DNA of 64,000 nucleotides, taken from contig NZ_CH902584.1 of assembly GCF_000152845.1 (NCBI RefSeq), positions 2,223,815-2,287,814 of the forward strand, read 5' to 3'. Shown in pieces: positions 18,331-28,506 of this stretch. The position numbers and the translations under genes are program-made. Source of the stretch: Roseovarius sp. 217 (GTDB taxonomy: Bacteria; Pseudomonadota; Alphaproteobacteria; Rhodobacterales; Rhodobacteraceae). Under the pieces are notes generated by a model. That model was not told the DNA's origin, did no database searches, and worked only from the letters and a program-made list of their open reading frames with translations. Position 1 is the stretch's first letter; the number at the start of each line of letters is the position of its first letter.

Positions 18331-19215
18331 TCAGCGGCTAGTAACCACATCCATCACAGCCTTGGACAATGTGATGACAGCGGCGTTGCGTGTTGCGAAA
18401 TCTGCATCGGCATCCGACAGAAACATCGTGATGACATAGGGGGACTGATCCGGCGGCGTCACCATCGCAACTATATTTCGGTTATAGGCGCCACTGCCTG
18501 ATTTATCTGCGACCTGCCAGCCTTTTGGGGTGCTTGCGCGGATCAAGGCACCTGTGACACCGCCCGCACTCATCCATTTGACAAGCTGCGCACGGGATTG
18601 AGGCGACAGAGCATCACCTGCCAGCAGGGTTTCCAGCGTTGACGCCATTGCAGCCGGTGTGGTCGTGTCGCGAGGATCACCGGGCGTGAACGTGTTCAGG
18701 TCCGGCTCGCGTCGATCAAGCCTGCTGACCGGGTCACCGATAGCGCGTAGGAATGCCGTAACCTCGTGAGGTCCGCCAAGGCGGTCAATCAGAAGGTTTG
18801 CTGCCGTGTTGTCGCTCAGATCAAGCGCCGCAAAGCAAAGCTCTCCGAGACTCATGGTTTTGCCGATCTCGCTTTCTGTTATTGGCGCGTATTCGAGGAT
18901 GTCCTGCTCTGTGATTTCAAGCGGCTCATCCAGAGCGAGCGTGCCCTTATCGACCCTGCTCAGAACCGCGCCACAAAGCATGGCTTTGAACGTGCTGGCC
19001 ATGAGAAACCGCTCGTTTGGCCGATGGGTGACAGTCCAGCCCGTTGCGCTGTCGTGGATATGGAGTCCGACGCGTGCGTCAAGGGTTTGCTCAATCTGCG
19101 TGATTGTCTGGGTAAGGCGGGATTCGGCGTCTTGTGCGACGGCTGACGACGAAGCGAGAAGGCCACAGGCCAAGCCGACCGCCAGAAACGGCATAGAAAT
19201 ATGTGAGAGACGCAT
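18331..19215 (-). CDS. Class A beta-lactamase
   Basis: 294 residues. The start at 19215 is preferred because AAGGA lies 7 bases upstream; an in-frame ATG at 19221 is nearly on top of that site. A signal peptide (residues 1 to about 28, ending SSSAVAQ) sends it to the periplasm. All class A motifs are present: S74-T-F-K77, S134-D-N136, E170 in REPDLN, and K238-S-G240. It hydrolyses beta-lactam rings. It is divergent from an AmpR-like regulator, the classical arrangement for an inducible chromosomal beta-lactamase. The spectrum cannot be read from the sequence. Confidence 0.95.
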   Translation of the reverse strand: MRLSHISMPFLAVGLACGLLASSSAVAQDAESRLTQTITQIEQTLDARVGLHIHDSATGWTVTHRPNERFLMASTFKAMLCGAVLSRVDKGTLALDEPLEITEQDILEYAPITESEIGKTMSLGELCFAALDLSDNTAANLLIDRLGGPHEVTAFLRAIGDPVSRLDRREPDLNTFTPGDPRDTTTPAAMASTLETLLAGDALSPQSRAQLVKWMSAGGVTGALIRASTPKGWQVADKSGSGAYNRNIVAMVTPPDQSPYVITMFLSDADADFATRNAAVITLSKAVMDVVTSR

Positions 19216-19303
19216 GCGCATATCCTTGGTTGTATCAGACCCTATGTATTTGCCTGACCCTCGGGTGAGCGTGTTTGCCGAAGACCTTGGGTCTGGCCGC
19301 GAC

Positions 19304-19320
19304 GTGATCACCGATATCAC
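19304..19320. promoter_or_regulatory. Candidate LysR-regulator binding site between beta-lactamase and regulator genes
   Basis: The imperfect palindrome GTGAT-N7-ATCAC contains the T-N11-A spacing expected of a LysR box and lies in the 191-bp divergent intergenic region. Confidence 0.4.
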
Positions 19321-19351
19321 CTGAAGTCATGGAGACCGCATAACCTTACGA

Positions 19352-19380
19352 TTTACGGACCTCAAACGACAAAGTATAAC
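19352..19380 (+). promoter_or_regulatory. Candidate promoter of the AmpR-like regulator gene
   Basis: TTTACG (19352-19357) and TATAAC (19375-19380) are spaced 17 bp apart and end 26 bp before the chosen start codon. Confidence 0.45.
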
Positions 19381-19406
19381 CCCTGTCATTAGCTGGAGTA
19401 ATGGCA

Positions 19407-20321
19407 ATGGATCGTCCGGATATACCATTGAACGGGTTGCGCACCTTTGAGGTTGCGTTGAGGCAGGGCAGTTTCACACGCGCGGCAATCGAATTGCGGG
19501 TCACTCAGGCGGCCGTCAGCCATCAGATCGCGCGGCTGGAAGACCGGCTTGGGGCCAAGCTGTTTCTGCGCACCTCCGGCGGTTTGGTTCCAACCGATGA
19601 AGGGCGGGATTTGTATCCGGTTTTGGAGCATGGTTTGGATGCTATCGCGCGTGCCTTGGACCGAATTACCGGGCACCGCCACATCGAGACGCTCAAAGTC
19701 GGTGTCGTCACGACCTTTGCTGTTGGATGGCTTTTGCCAAGGCTGTCAGAGTTTCGACGTAGCCATCCGACGATTGATCTGCGCATCTCGACCAATAACA
19801 ACAGGGTTGAGATATTGCGAGAAGGCCTCGATATGGCCATACGTTACGGTGCGGGAACTTGGACAGGACACAATGCCGAACTGGTTTTGGAGGCGCCGTT
19901 GACGCCGCTCTGTGCGCCATCCGTCGCGGAAACCCTGAGCCACCCGGATTGTTTGAGTCGGCAAGTCCTGCTTCGAAGTTATCGCAGTGACGAGTGGTCG
20001 CGATGGTTTGCGGCGGCGGGCGCATCTTGTCCAGCGCTGACGGGTCCAATCTTTGACTCGTCCATCGCTCTGGCTGACGTTGCATCCGCTGGCGCAGGTG
20101 TGGCGCTGTTGCCGGTCGAGATGTTTGCGCGACGATTGGCCGAAGGACAGCTGGTTCAGCCATTTGCAACCACGGTATCGGCAGGACGCTACTTTTTGAC
20201 CTGGCCGGCGGAACGACCATCGACGCCAGCCATGATGGATTTTACGAGATGGATCACTCGGGCATCTGCTGAATTACATCCGATTGATGACGCGCAGATC
20301 ACAGGGTTGAGGTCGGAGTAG
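19407..20321 (+). CDS. LysR-family regulator, AmpR/GcvA-like
   Basis: 304 residues from the ATG at 19407, which has GGAG 8 bases upstream; an in-frame ATG at 19401 is too close to that site. The N-terminal helix-turn-helix (GSFTRAAIELRVTQAAVSHQIARLEDRLGAKLF) and the effector domain match the AmpR/GcvA branch, including the GLVPTDEG wing region. It is divergent from the beta-lactamase gene and probably induces it in response to cell-wall fragments. The AmpR role rests mainly on this arrangement. Confidence 0.85.
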   Translation: MDRPDIPLNGLRTFEVALRQGSFTRAAIELRVTQAAVSHQIARLEDRLGAKLFLRTSGGLVPTDEGRDLYPVLEHGLDAIARALDRITGHRHIETLKVGVVTTFAVGWLLPRLSEFRRSHPTIDLRISTNNNRVEILREGLDMAIRYGAGTWTGHNAELVLEAPLTPLCAPSVAETLSHPDCLSRQVLLRSYRSDEWSRWFAAAGASCPALTGPIFDSSIALADVASAGAGVALLPVEMFARRLAEGQLVQPFATTVSAGRYFLTWPAERPSTPAMMDFTRWITRASAELHPIDDAQITGLRSE

Positions 20322-20393
20322 GCGACAGGTGTGGGTTCGGGTGGCGGGGCTTTGTTCCGGTGTCGGTCCGCGAGGCGGCCCCGTGTGGTCGCA

Positions 20394-22025
20394 TCAGCGT
20401 TCCGACGTATCGAAGGTCTGCATCCCGATACCGCGCTGTTTCAATGCTGCCCGAGAGGTTTTCTCGGTCGGCGTTCTTGGGAGGGGATCGTCGGTGATCT
20501 CGATGTATCGCGGCACCAAGTGACGTGGCGCATTCTCGAGAAAATAGTCGCGCAGGATTTCTGGTTTGAGACCCGAACCGGGACGCCGCAACGCGACCAC
20601 CATGATATCTTCTTCGGTCAGGTCCGACGGCACGCCGAATGCAGCACTTTCGACGATATCTGGGTGGCCCTCGGCGATGCTCTCGACTTCATAGGCCGAT
20701 ACATTCTCACCTCTGCGCCGGATCGCCTCGTTGAGGCGGTGTTTGAAATAAAGCCAGCCCTCTGCGTCGAGATAACCCGCATCTCCCGAGTGATACCATA
20801 GGTTTTGGAGCGTTTGGATCGTCTTTGCCTCAAAGCCGTCATAGCCGGAGAAAATGCACCAACTTTTCCTGGGGCGTGCGACGATCTCACCAATCACACC
20901 TACAAGAACGGGTCGATCATGTTCGTCAACCACTGCGACCTCCCAATCGGGGTGCGCGCGCCCACAGGAATTCTCACGGGCCTGATCAACGCTGTCCAGT
21001 GTGACAAAGCTGGTTTCCGTTTGCCCGTAGCCAGTGACAACTTTCAGGCCAAAGCGGCTCTCAAAGGCTGGCTTGTCAGGCACGAGGGGGATGCACTGGC
21101 AAACACGCAGAGGGTTTTCGGTCTCATTCGCGGCGGGCGGTGCTCGCATCAAGATTACCGCCATGGCACCCAGCATGTTGGATGCGGTCGCGCCACTGGC
21201 CCGCACTTGATCCCAGAACCGGGAGGCGCTGAACCGATCAACGATCGTGGACTTTGTTCCAAACACGAGCGGCATGTAGACGCCGAACATCTGCGCGTCA
21301 GTGTGAAACAGGGGCAGTGCGGAAAAATAGCTGTCGGACGACGTATAGCCAAGATTGCGGGCCATCGCCTCGGTCCAAGCAAAACATTGATGATGCGACA
21401 TCACCACGCCCTTGGCCGGACCCGTTGTCCCGGAAGTGTACAAGATCGCCATTGGATCAGAATACCGCACATCCGGACGATCAAAGGCAGTTTGTGACGA
21501 CAGGCACGCGTCATAGGGAATGATCCGGTCGATGCGCACTCCGGCCGCACGCGCTGACTCTGGCGTTGCGTCAACCAGAATGAGGGTGCGGATCAGAGGA
21601 AGATGCTGTTGAACGGCGGCAATCTCGTTGAGGGTCGCGCCATCCGCAACCAACACTTCGGCACGGCTGCTCTGCAAATTGTGGACCAGGAGATCGCCGC
21701 GCAGCCCCGGATTGCTGGGCACCTCAATCGCGCCGAGCTTGGACGCCGCAAACCATAGCGTGACAAATTCGAGGCAATTGGGAAGCAACAGAGCGATGCG
21801 ATCCGAGTGTTTGACGCCGAGCTGCCGAAGGCCGTTGGCAAGCTGGTCGGTGATCCGGTCCATTTCGGCGAATGTAACCGGGCGCCCGCAGATTTCGAGG
21901 AATGGCATATCGCCCAATTGTTCCGCCTGTCGACGGAGAATGAGCGGCAAGACGCGATCCAGCATGGATGCCATCGCTGACGCCGGGTCACAGGTCACGC
22001 CCTGAACCGAAGTGTCGACGCTCAT
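20394..22025 (-). CDS. ATP-dependent acyl-CoA ligase (ANL superfamily)
   Basis: 543 residues. The start at 22025 is set by the TGATG overlap with the upstream crotonase gene. The AMP-binding loop is YTSGTTGPAKG (196-206), followed by VTGYGQTET, the HSGDAGYLDAEGWLYF hinge region, and the late catalytic Lys in PRTPTEKTSR. It joins a carboxylic acid to CoA through an acyl-AMP. As the last gene of the mutase operon it would supply the CoA thioester for the mutase; the acid is unknown, with short branched 2-hydroxy or 2-amino acids suggested by the neighbours. Confidence 0.88.
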   Translation of the reverse strand: MSVDTSVQGVTCDPASAMASMLDRVLPLILRRQAEQLGDMPFLEICGRPVTFAEMDRITDQLANGLRQLGVKHSDRIALLLPNCLEFVTLWFAASKLGAIEVPSNPGLRGDLLVHNLQSSRAEVLVADGATLNEIAAVQQHLPLIRTLILVDATPESARAAGVRIDRIIPYDACLSSQTAFDRPDVRYSDPMAILYTSGTTGPAKGVVMSHHQCFAWTEAMARNLGYTSSDSYFSALPLFHTDAQMFGVYMPLVFGTKSTIVDRFSASRFWDQVRASGATASNMLGAMAVILMRAPPAANETENPLRVCQCIPLVPDKPAFESRFGLKVVTGYGQTETSFVTLDSVDQARENSCGRAHPDWEVAVVDEHDRPVLVGVIGEIVARPRKSWCIFSGYDGFEAKTIQTLQNLWYHSGDAGYLDAEGWLYFKHRLNEAIRRRGENVSAYEVESIAEGHPDIVESAAFGVPSDLTEEDIMVVALRRPGSGLKPEILRDYFLENAPRHLVPRYIEITDDPLPRTPTEKTSRAALKQRGIGMQTFDTSER

Positions 22026-22774
22026 CAGAATTCCCTCACCAAGGCCTGCGACGCGGGTGACAGAAAGCCGCGAACCGTCGCCTCGGTTTCGATCTCCATT
22101 GCGTCCTTGAGTGTCGAGTGAAACCCTTGATTGATCGCGCGCTTGATGTCCGCGACTGCGACCGCGGGTTTTTCGATGATCGCTGATGCCAGTTGGCGTG
22201 CTTCGTTCAAAAGGGAGTCTTCGGGGACCAGCTTCCATGCGATGCCAAGATCGAGTGCCATCTGAGCGTCCTGACGCGCGCCGAGTATCATCAGTTCCTT
22301 GGTTTTTTGGGGGCCGATCTGTTTGGTCAGCAATGCCGTAACGCCCCCAGTGACGAAAAGCCCATAAGACACTTCTGGAAAGAACCACCGGGTGGTTGCA
22401 GCAAACAGCCGGAAATCGCAATTGATCACCCATTCGAGTGCGCCGCCCACGCACCAGCCATGGACGGCAGCGATAACGATCTTGTCGGAATCCATGATCT
22501 GCAAGGTGACGCGTTGGATGGTGTCAACCCAGGCCGCCGTGGCGGCGTCCGAGGCGGTCTGCGCATCAAGATCCTTAAGATCATCGCCCGAGCAAAACGC
22601 GCGGCCCTCTCCATGCAGGATGATGACCCTGACAGAGGCGTCGGTATTGGCAGAGTCGAGCGCGCGAACAAGCCCATCGACCAGTGGCCCGTTCATTGCA
22701 TTCAATCTTTCGGGACGATTCAGCCTGATCCAGCGTATCGGGCCATCATTGTGTGTCAGGACGGGTTCAGGCAT
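22025..22774 (-). CDS. Enoyl-CoA hydratase/isomerase (crotonase) family protein
   Basis: 249 residues. The start at 22774 is preferred over upstream in-frame ATGs because GAGGAG lies 6 bases before it and the gene then follows the mutase stop by 10 bases. Crotonase motifs: AFCSGDDLKDL, the oxyanion-hole stretch WCVGGALEW, and Glu residues in GGALE and FFPEVSYG at the positions of both catalytic glutamates of enoyl-CoA hydratase. It could hydrate an enoyl-CoA or eliminate a beta-substituent from the mutase product. Confidence 0.85.
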   Translation of the reverse strand: MPEPVLTHNDGPIRWIRLNRPERLNAMNGPLVDGLVRALDSANTDASVRVIILHGEGRAFCSGDDLKDLDAQTASDAATAAWVDTIQRVTLQIMDSDKIVIAAVHGWCVGGALEWVINCDFRLFAATTRWFFPEVSYGLFVTGGVTALLTKQIGPQKTKELMILGARQDAQMALDLGIAWKLVPEDSLLNEARQLASAIIEKPAVAVADIKRAINQGFHSTLKDAMEIETEATVRGFLSPASQALVREF

Positions 22775-22784
22775 CTCCGACTCC

Positions 22785-24476
22785 TCAGACAATATTGGGT
22801 TCATCATAAGCCTCCCAAACCTCGCGCAAGGCGCTGCAGATTTCGCCCAGCGTGGCACGTGCTTTGACCAGTTCGATCGTTTTGGGCAACAGGTTGGTTT
22901 GCTCTGTCCGAGCCTGTTGTTTAAGGTCGCTCAGAAGGTCATTGACCAAGCTGTTGTCTCGGTTTTCGCGAAGCTCCTTCAGACGGCTGACCTGAAGGGT
23001 GGTGCAATTCTCGTCGTAGGGATGAATTTCAACCGCTGCTGGCGCGCTATTTGCATCCACATGCCGGTTCACCCCAACCGAAATTTTCTCGCCTCGATCA
23101 ATGAGCTTGAATGTCTGATAGGCAGAATCCGCAAGTTTCTGTTGGAACCAACCGTCTTCGACCAGCTTTACAGCCCCACCAAGACGATCCACCTCGTCCA
23201 GAACCTTCCAGATTTCCCGCTCCATCTCGCTTGTCAGGCTTTCGACGAAGTAAGAGCCGCCAAGGGGATCAACGACGGATGTTACGTTGATCTCGTCGCG
23301 AATGATCTGCTGTGTCCTGATTGCGAGCTTCATCGCCTCTTCGGTGGGAATGGCGAAGGCCTCGTCAAGGCCGTTGGTATGCATGCTCTGACAGCCGCCC
23401 AGCACAGCGCCAAGTGCCTGAAACGCTGTTCGCATCAGGTTGTTCTTGTGTTCCATCTTGGTCAGGCTCATCGCTGCGGTCTGGACATGGACACGCAAGC
23501 GCATGGATTCTGCTTTTTTCGCGCTGAACCTTTCGGCCATGATCTTGGCGTAGACCCGCCGGGCCGCGCGGAATTTGCAGATCTGCTCAAAGAAATCCTG
23601 ATGACTGATGAAGAAGAACGACAGGCGTGGGGCAAAGTCGTCAATGTCCATGCCCGCGGCGATCACCTCTTCACAATAGGCGATGGTAAAGGCCATGGTG
23701 AACGCGATTTCCTGAATGGCATTCCCGCCGACGTCCGAAAGGTGATAGCCGCTGAGGCTTATTGGGTTGATTTTCGGGGTTGTTTTCGTGCTGTAGATGA
23801 TCAGGTCACGCAACAGGCGAACCGCTGGCCGCACTGGATAGATCCATTCTTTCTGCGCAACATATTCTTTGAGCGGATCGGCCTGGAGCGTTCCGGTGAG
23901 TTTGGTGAGATCATTGCCGCGGCGTTCAGCACTGGCGACAAACATCGCATAGATGACCCAGGCAGAGGGATTGATCGTCAGCGAGACCGATATTTTTTCA
24001 AGGTCGATCCCGTCGAACAGCCGGTCAACATCATCAATCGAGTCGATTGAGACCCCAACGCGGCCAACTTCGCCAAAGGCCATCGGATCATCGGAGTCGA
24101 GACCGAGCAAGGTTGGAAGATCAAAGTCCGTGGACAGGCCAGTCTGCCCGGTTTCGATCATGTACTTGTAGCGCTGGTTGGTCGACTCGGGGTTGCCAAA
24201 TCCTGCGACCTGCCGAATTGTCCAGGGACGGCCACGGTACATCGTTGGGTAAGGCCCGCGCGTAAAGGGAAACTTGCCGGGAAAGCCGATGTCCTCGAGT
24301 GGAATATCGGCCACATCCGCCGCCGTGTAGATGCGTTTGAGGGGGATGCCACATTCGGTGCGATAGTCGGTCTTTTCCTCGGGGCGGATGTTCAGCGTCG
24401 CGGCGAGTTCATCCTGCTCCCATTCTGCAAGACTTGCCCGCAGCTTTTCGGTTGTCTCTGGGGAATAGTCGGTCAT
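22785..24476 (-). CDS. Cobalamin-dependent acyl-CoA mutase large subunit, 2-hydroxyisobutyryl-CoA mutase-like
   Basis: 563 residues, the substrate-binding TIM-barrel subunit only, with no B12 domain (encoded separately at 25471-25923). Family landmarks are TRGPYPTMYRGRPWTIRQ and ISLSGYH. Specificity positions differ from methylmalonyl-CoA mutase: the Tyr of the IRQYAGF motif is V90, the carboxylate-binding Arg (R207 in the Propionibacterium enzyme) is Q208, and the segment GLSTDFDLPT has D117. Ile90/Asp117 is the known signature of 2-hydroxyisobutyryl-CoA mutase, so this enzyme likely rearranges a short alpha-branched CoA ester carrying a polar alpha-substituent, not methylmalonyl-CoA. The residue alignment was made from memory and should be verified. 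Confidence 0.85.
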   Translation of the reverse strand: MTDYSPETTEKLRASLAEWEQDELAATLNIRPEEKTDYRTECGIPLKRIYTAADVADIPLEDIGFPGKFPFTRGPYPTMYRGRPWTIRQVAGFGNPESTNQRYKYMIETGQTGLSTDFDLPTLLGLDSDDPMAFGEVGRVGVSIDSIDDVDRLFDGIDLEKISVSLTINPSAWVIYAMFVASAERRGNDLTKLTGTLQADPLKEYVAQKEWIYPVRPAVRLLRDLIIYSTKTTPKINPISLSGYHLSDVGGNAIQEIAFTMAFTIAYCEEVIAAGMDIDDFAPRLSFFFISHQDFFEQICKFRAARRVYAKIMAERFSAKKAESMRLRVHVQTAAMSLTKMEHKNNLMRTAFQALGAVLGGCQSMHTNGLDEAFAIPTEEAMKLAIRTQQIIRDEINVTSVVDPLGGSYFVESLTSEMEREIWKVLDEVDRLGGAVKLVEDGWFQQKLADSAYQTFKLIDRGEKISVGVNRHVDANSAPAAVEIHPYDENCTTLQVSRLKELRENRDNSLVNDLLSDLKQQARTEQTNLLPKTIELVKARATLGEICSALREVWEAYDEPNIV

Positions 24477-25470
24477 GGTTTGGCTTCCATCCTGTTCAAT
24501 CCCAAAAGCGCGAGAGCTGCCGTCATCGGATCCGAGCTACGGTCGGCCACAGCCTGCAAGTGCGCGGCGAGGTTTGTGGTATTTTCGTCGAACTCTCGGC
24601 GGAGGAGATGGTTGAGGGTCGCGAGAACCCGCGTTCGGCTAATGGATCTTTGACGCAGGGCGAGTTCGCCGCTGGTCACAAGGTGGGCGTGGTGGCTGTC
24701 GAGGCATTGCTTCAGGTCAAGGATACCATCCCCCGTTGCGACGCTGAGCGTCAGGATCGGAGTCTCCCATTCTGATGGTCTGCCCAAAGGCGTCAGAGAC
24801 ATCATGCCCCTGAGCGCTGAGGCGGTGGCCGCTGCGTCGGGTTTGTCGCCTTTGGAGACAACATGGATGTCAGCAATCTCTGTCACGCCGGCCTTGATGG
24901 CCTGTATGTCGTCTCCGAGGCCGGGTGGCGACAGCACCACCACCGTATGAGCGGCGGTGACCACTTCGACCTCATCTTGGCCCACACCGACAGTTTCGAT
25001 GAAAATGGGCGAGTATCCCGCTGCATCCAGCACATCAACGGCTTGGAGTGTGGCCCGCGCAAGACCGCCCAAATAGCCGCGTGTGGCCATGCTCCGAACA
25101 AAGGCCTGCTGCGCCTCGGCGCTGTCACCCATGCGGATTCTGTCGCCGAGGATGGCACCGCCGGAATAGGGGCTGCTCGGGTCTACGGCGACCACCGCGA
25201 CCTTGTGACTGTCGCCCGAGTAGGCGCGGATCAGCGCTGAGATCAGCGAGGATTTTCCGCCGCCTGGCACGCCTGTGACGCCGATCACATGCGCGCGCCC
25301 GGCATGGCGATAGAGTGCGGCCAAGGCATCAGACGCCTCGTCATAGCCAGCTTCGGCGCGCGAAATCATCCGGGCGATATCGGGTCTGGAGCCCGCCAGC
25401 ACTTTGGGCACGAGGTCAGCCGAGGGGCGGTAAATGCCCCGCTTGGGTGTGGCGCTTCGCGTGACCAAAG

Positions 25471-25474
<4 letters not shown>
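24473..25474 (-). CDS. MeaB/ArgK-type G-protein chaperone for a B12 mutase
   Basis: 333 residues, overlapping the mutase large-subunit gene by 4 bp. Walker A is GVPGGGKSS, followed by VDPSSPYSGGAILGDRIRM, the switch region IETVGVGQDEVEV and an SKGD guanine-recognition motif. Proteins of this family gate cofactor loading and protect adenosylcobalamin mutases from inactivation using GTP. Its place between the two mutase subunit genes assigns it to this mutase. Confidence 0.92.
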
Positions 25475-27320
<1,846 letters not shown>

Positions 27321-27390
27321 TCATTTCACCTTTCTTGTCCGGAGACCCATCTGCACGGGAAAGACTAGACGCGTGTGGTGAATCCAGTAA

Positions 27391-27408
27391 AATTGATAAT
27401 AATCAATT
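27391..27408. promoter_or_regulatory. Palindromic candidate LysR operator between dgdA and its regulator
   Basis: AATTGAT-AATA-ATCAATT has perfect 7-bp arms and lies 20 bp before the regulator start in the AT-rich divergent intergenic region. The ATT-N-AAT core fits a LysR box. Confidence 0.6.
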
Positions 27409-27428
27409 GGGATATTAGGAATTCTGAT

Positions 27429-28286
27429 ATGCTGCAAACATTGGACCTGCGCTTGCTTCGCACATTTGTTTGTGCAGCGCGGTCAAGATCGCTGAGTGCG
27501 ACGGCCATTCAGGTGCTGCGGACACAGTCGGCCGTCACAATGCAAATCCAACGGCTGGAAGAGGTGCTGGAGCAGAAACTGTTTCACCGGTCGGGCAGCG
27601 GTATTCGTGCGACCGAGGCTGGGGAGCGATTTCTGATCTATGCTGAGCGCATCCTGAAGTCGCATGACGAGGCGATCTCGGAGTTTACCAACAAGGGTCT
27701 CTATGGTTCACTCAGTTTTGGGTGCCCGGAGGACTATCTGATCGCCTTCGGCCCGTCTTTGTTGCAAAGTTTCGGGGCCATTCATTCTGCTGTGGACATC
27801 ACGGTTGTTGCCGCGCCGACAGTCGAACTGCGCCGATTGGTGCAGCAGCGCCAGATTGATCTGGCTCTGATCTCTACCTCGCATCCGACAGAAGCAGATG
27901 AAATCCTGCGGCAGGAAAAGTTGGTTTGGGTTGGAAACAAACCCAAACTTGCCTTGGAAGAGTATGGCGACACCTTACCGTTGGCTCTATCAGCCTCCAA
28001 TACAATGGATCACAAGGCGGCCTGCGATGCGATGGATCGGGCTGGGATCAACTACAGAATATCCTTTGCAAGTAACAGTTTGGGTGGCTTGATTGCCATT
28101 GCAAGATCAGGATTGGCAGTTTGCGTCTTTACGCAGAAGGCGGTTCCGCCGGACCTTTATATCCTTGATCGCTACTTGCCGCGCCTGCCACATATCGGGG
28201 TTCTTGTGGACTATTCAGACACAGAACGCTCTGCGGTGGTGAAGACCTTTGGGGAGCATATCCGCAATCTGCTACCCTCTCTGTGA
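27429..28286 (+). CDS. LysR-family regulator, DgdR-like by position
   Basis: 285 residues from the ATG at 27429, chosen because AGGA (27417-27420) is 8 bases upstream and LQTLDLRLLRTFV is the normal LysR N-terminus. The helix-turn-helix is SLSATAIQVLRTQSAVTMQIQRLEEVLEQKLF. It is divergent from dgdA and the mutase operon and so probably controls it, perhaps in response to a dialkylglycine or its product. Confidence 0.88.
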   Translation: MLQTLDLRLLRTFVCAARSRSLSATAIQVLRTQSAVTMQIQRLEEVLEQKLFHRSGSGIRATEAGERFLIYAERILKSHDEAISEFTNKGLYGSLSFGCPEDYLIAFGPSLLQSFGAIHSAVDITVVAAPTVELRRLVQQRQIDLALISTSHPTEADEILRQEKLVWVGNKPKLALEEYGDTLPLALSASNTMDHKAACDAMDRAGINYRISFASNSLGGLIAIARSGLAVCVFTQKAVPPDLYILDRYLPRLPHIGVLVDYSDTERSAVVKTFGEHIRNLLPSL

Positions 28287-28317
28287 CTTGGCTGACGTCA
28301 GGACCAGTGGAGGGTTG

Positions 28318-28506
28318 TCATCGCAGCGCTGCGATACTCATGAGTTGGGTCAGGCGGTCTTTCTCACTCTGGCCCATGCACCCCACGGCCAGCATCGGCG
28401 TGGCAATGTTGCGCAACAGACGCGCCTTTTGCGCCTCGTTGAATAGCAGGAACAACGCGCGCGGCGGGCTGTGGATCGTCTGCCATCTCACGGAACCGCC
28501 GCAGTT
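28318..28506 (-). pseudogene. Possible remnant of a catalase C-terminus
   Basis: In the same frame as, and directly after, the MFS stop codon the minus strand reads PPRALFLLFNEAQKARLLRN followed by IATPM, which resembles the C-terminal helices of clade 3 catalases. It has no start of its own and ends at a stop at 28318. The similarity is short and judged by eye. Confidence 0.3.

Noticed and set aside
22392-24050. 552-codon plus-strand frame opposite the crotonase and mutase genes
   Set aside because: Shadow of two clearly identified genes on the minus strand; no recognisable domain.
22785-24476. Assignment as ordinary methylmalonyl-CoA mutase
   Set aside because: The Tyr and Arg that bind the methylmalonyl carboxylate are Val90 and Gln208, and Asp117 fits a hydroxyacyl-type mutase better.
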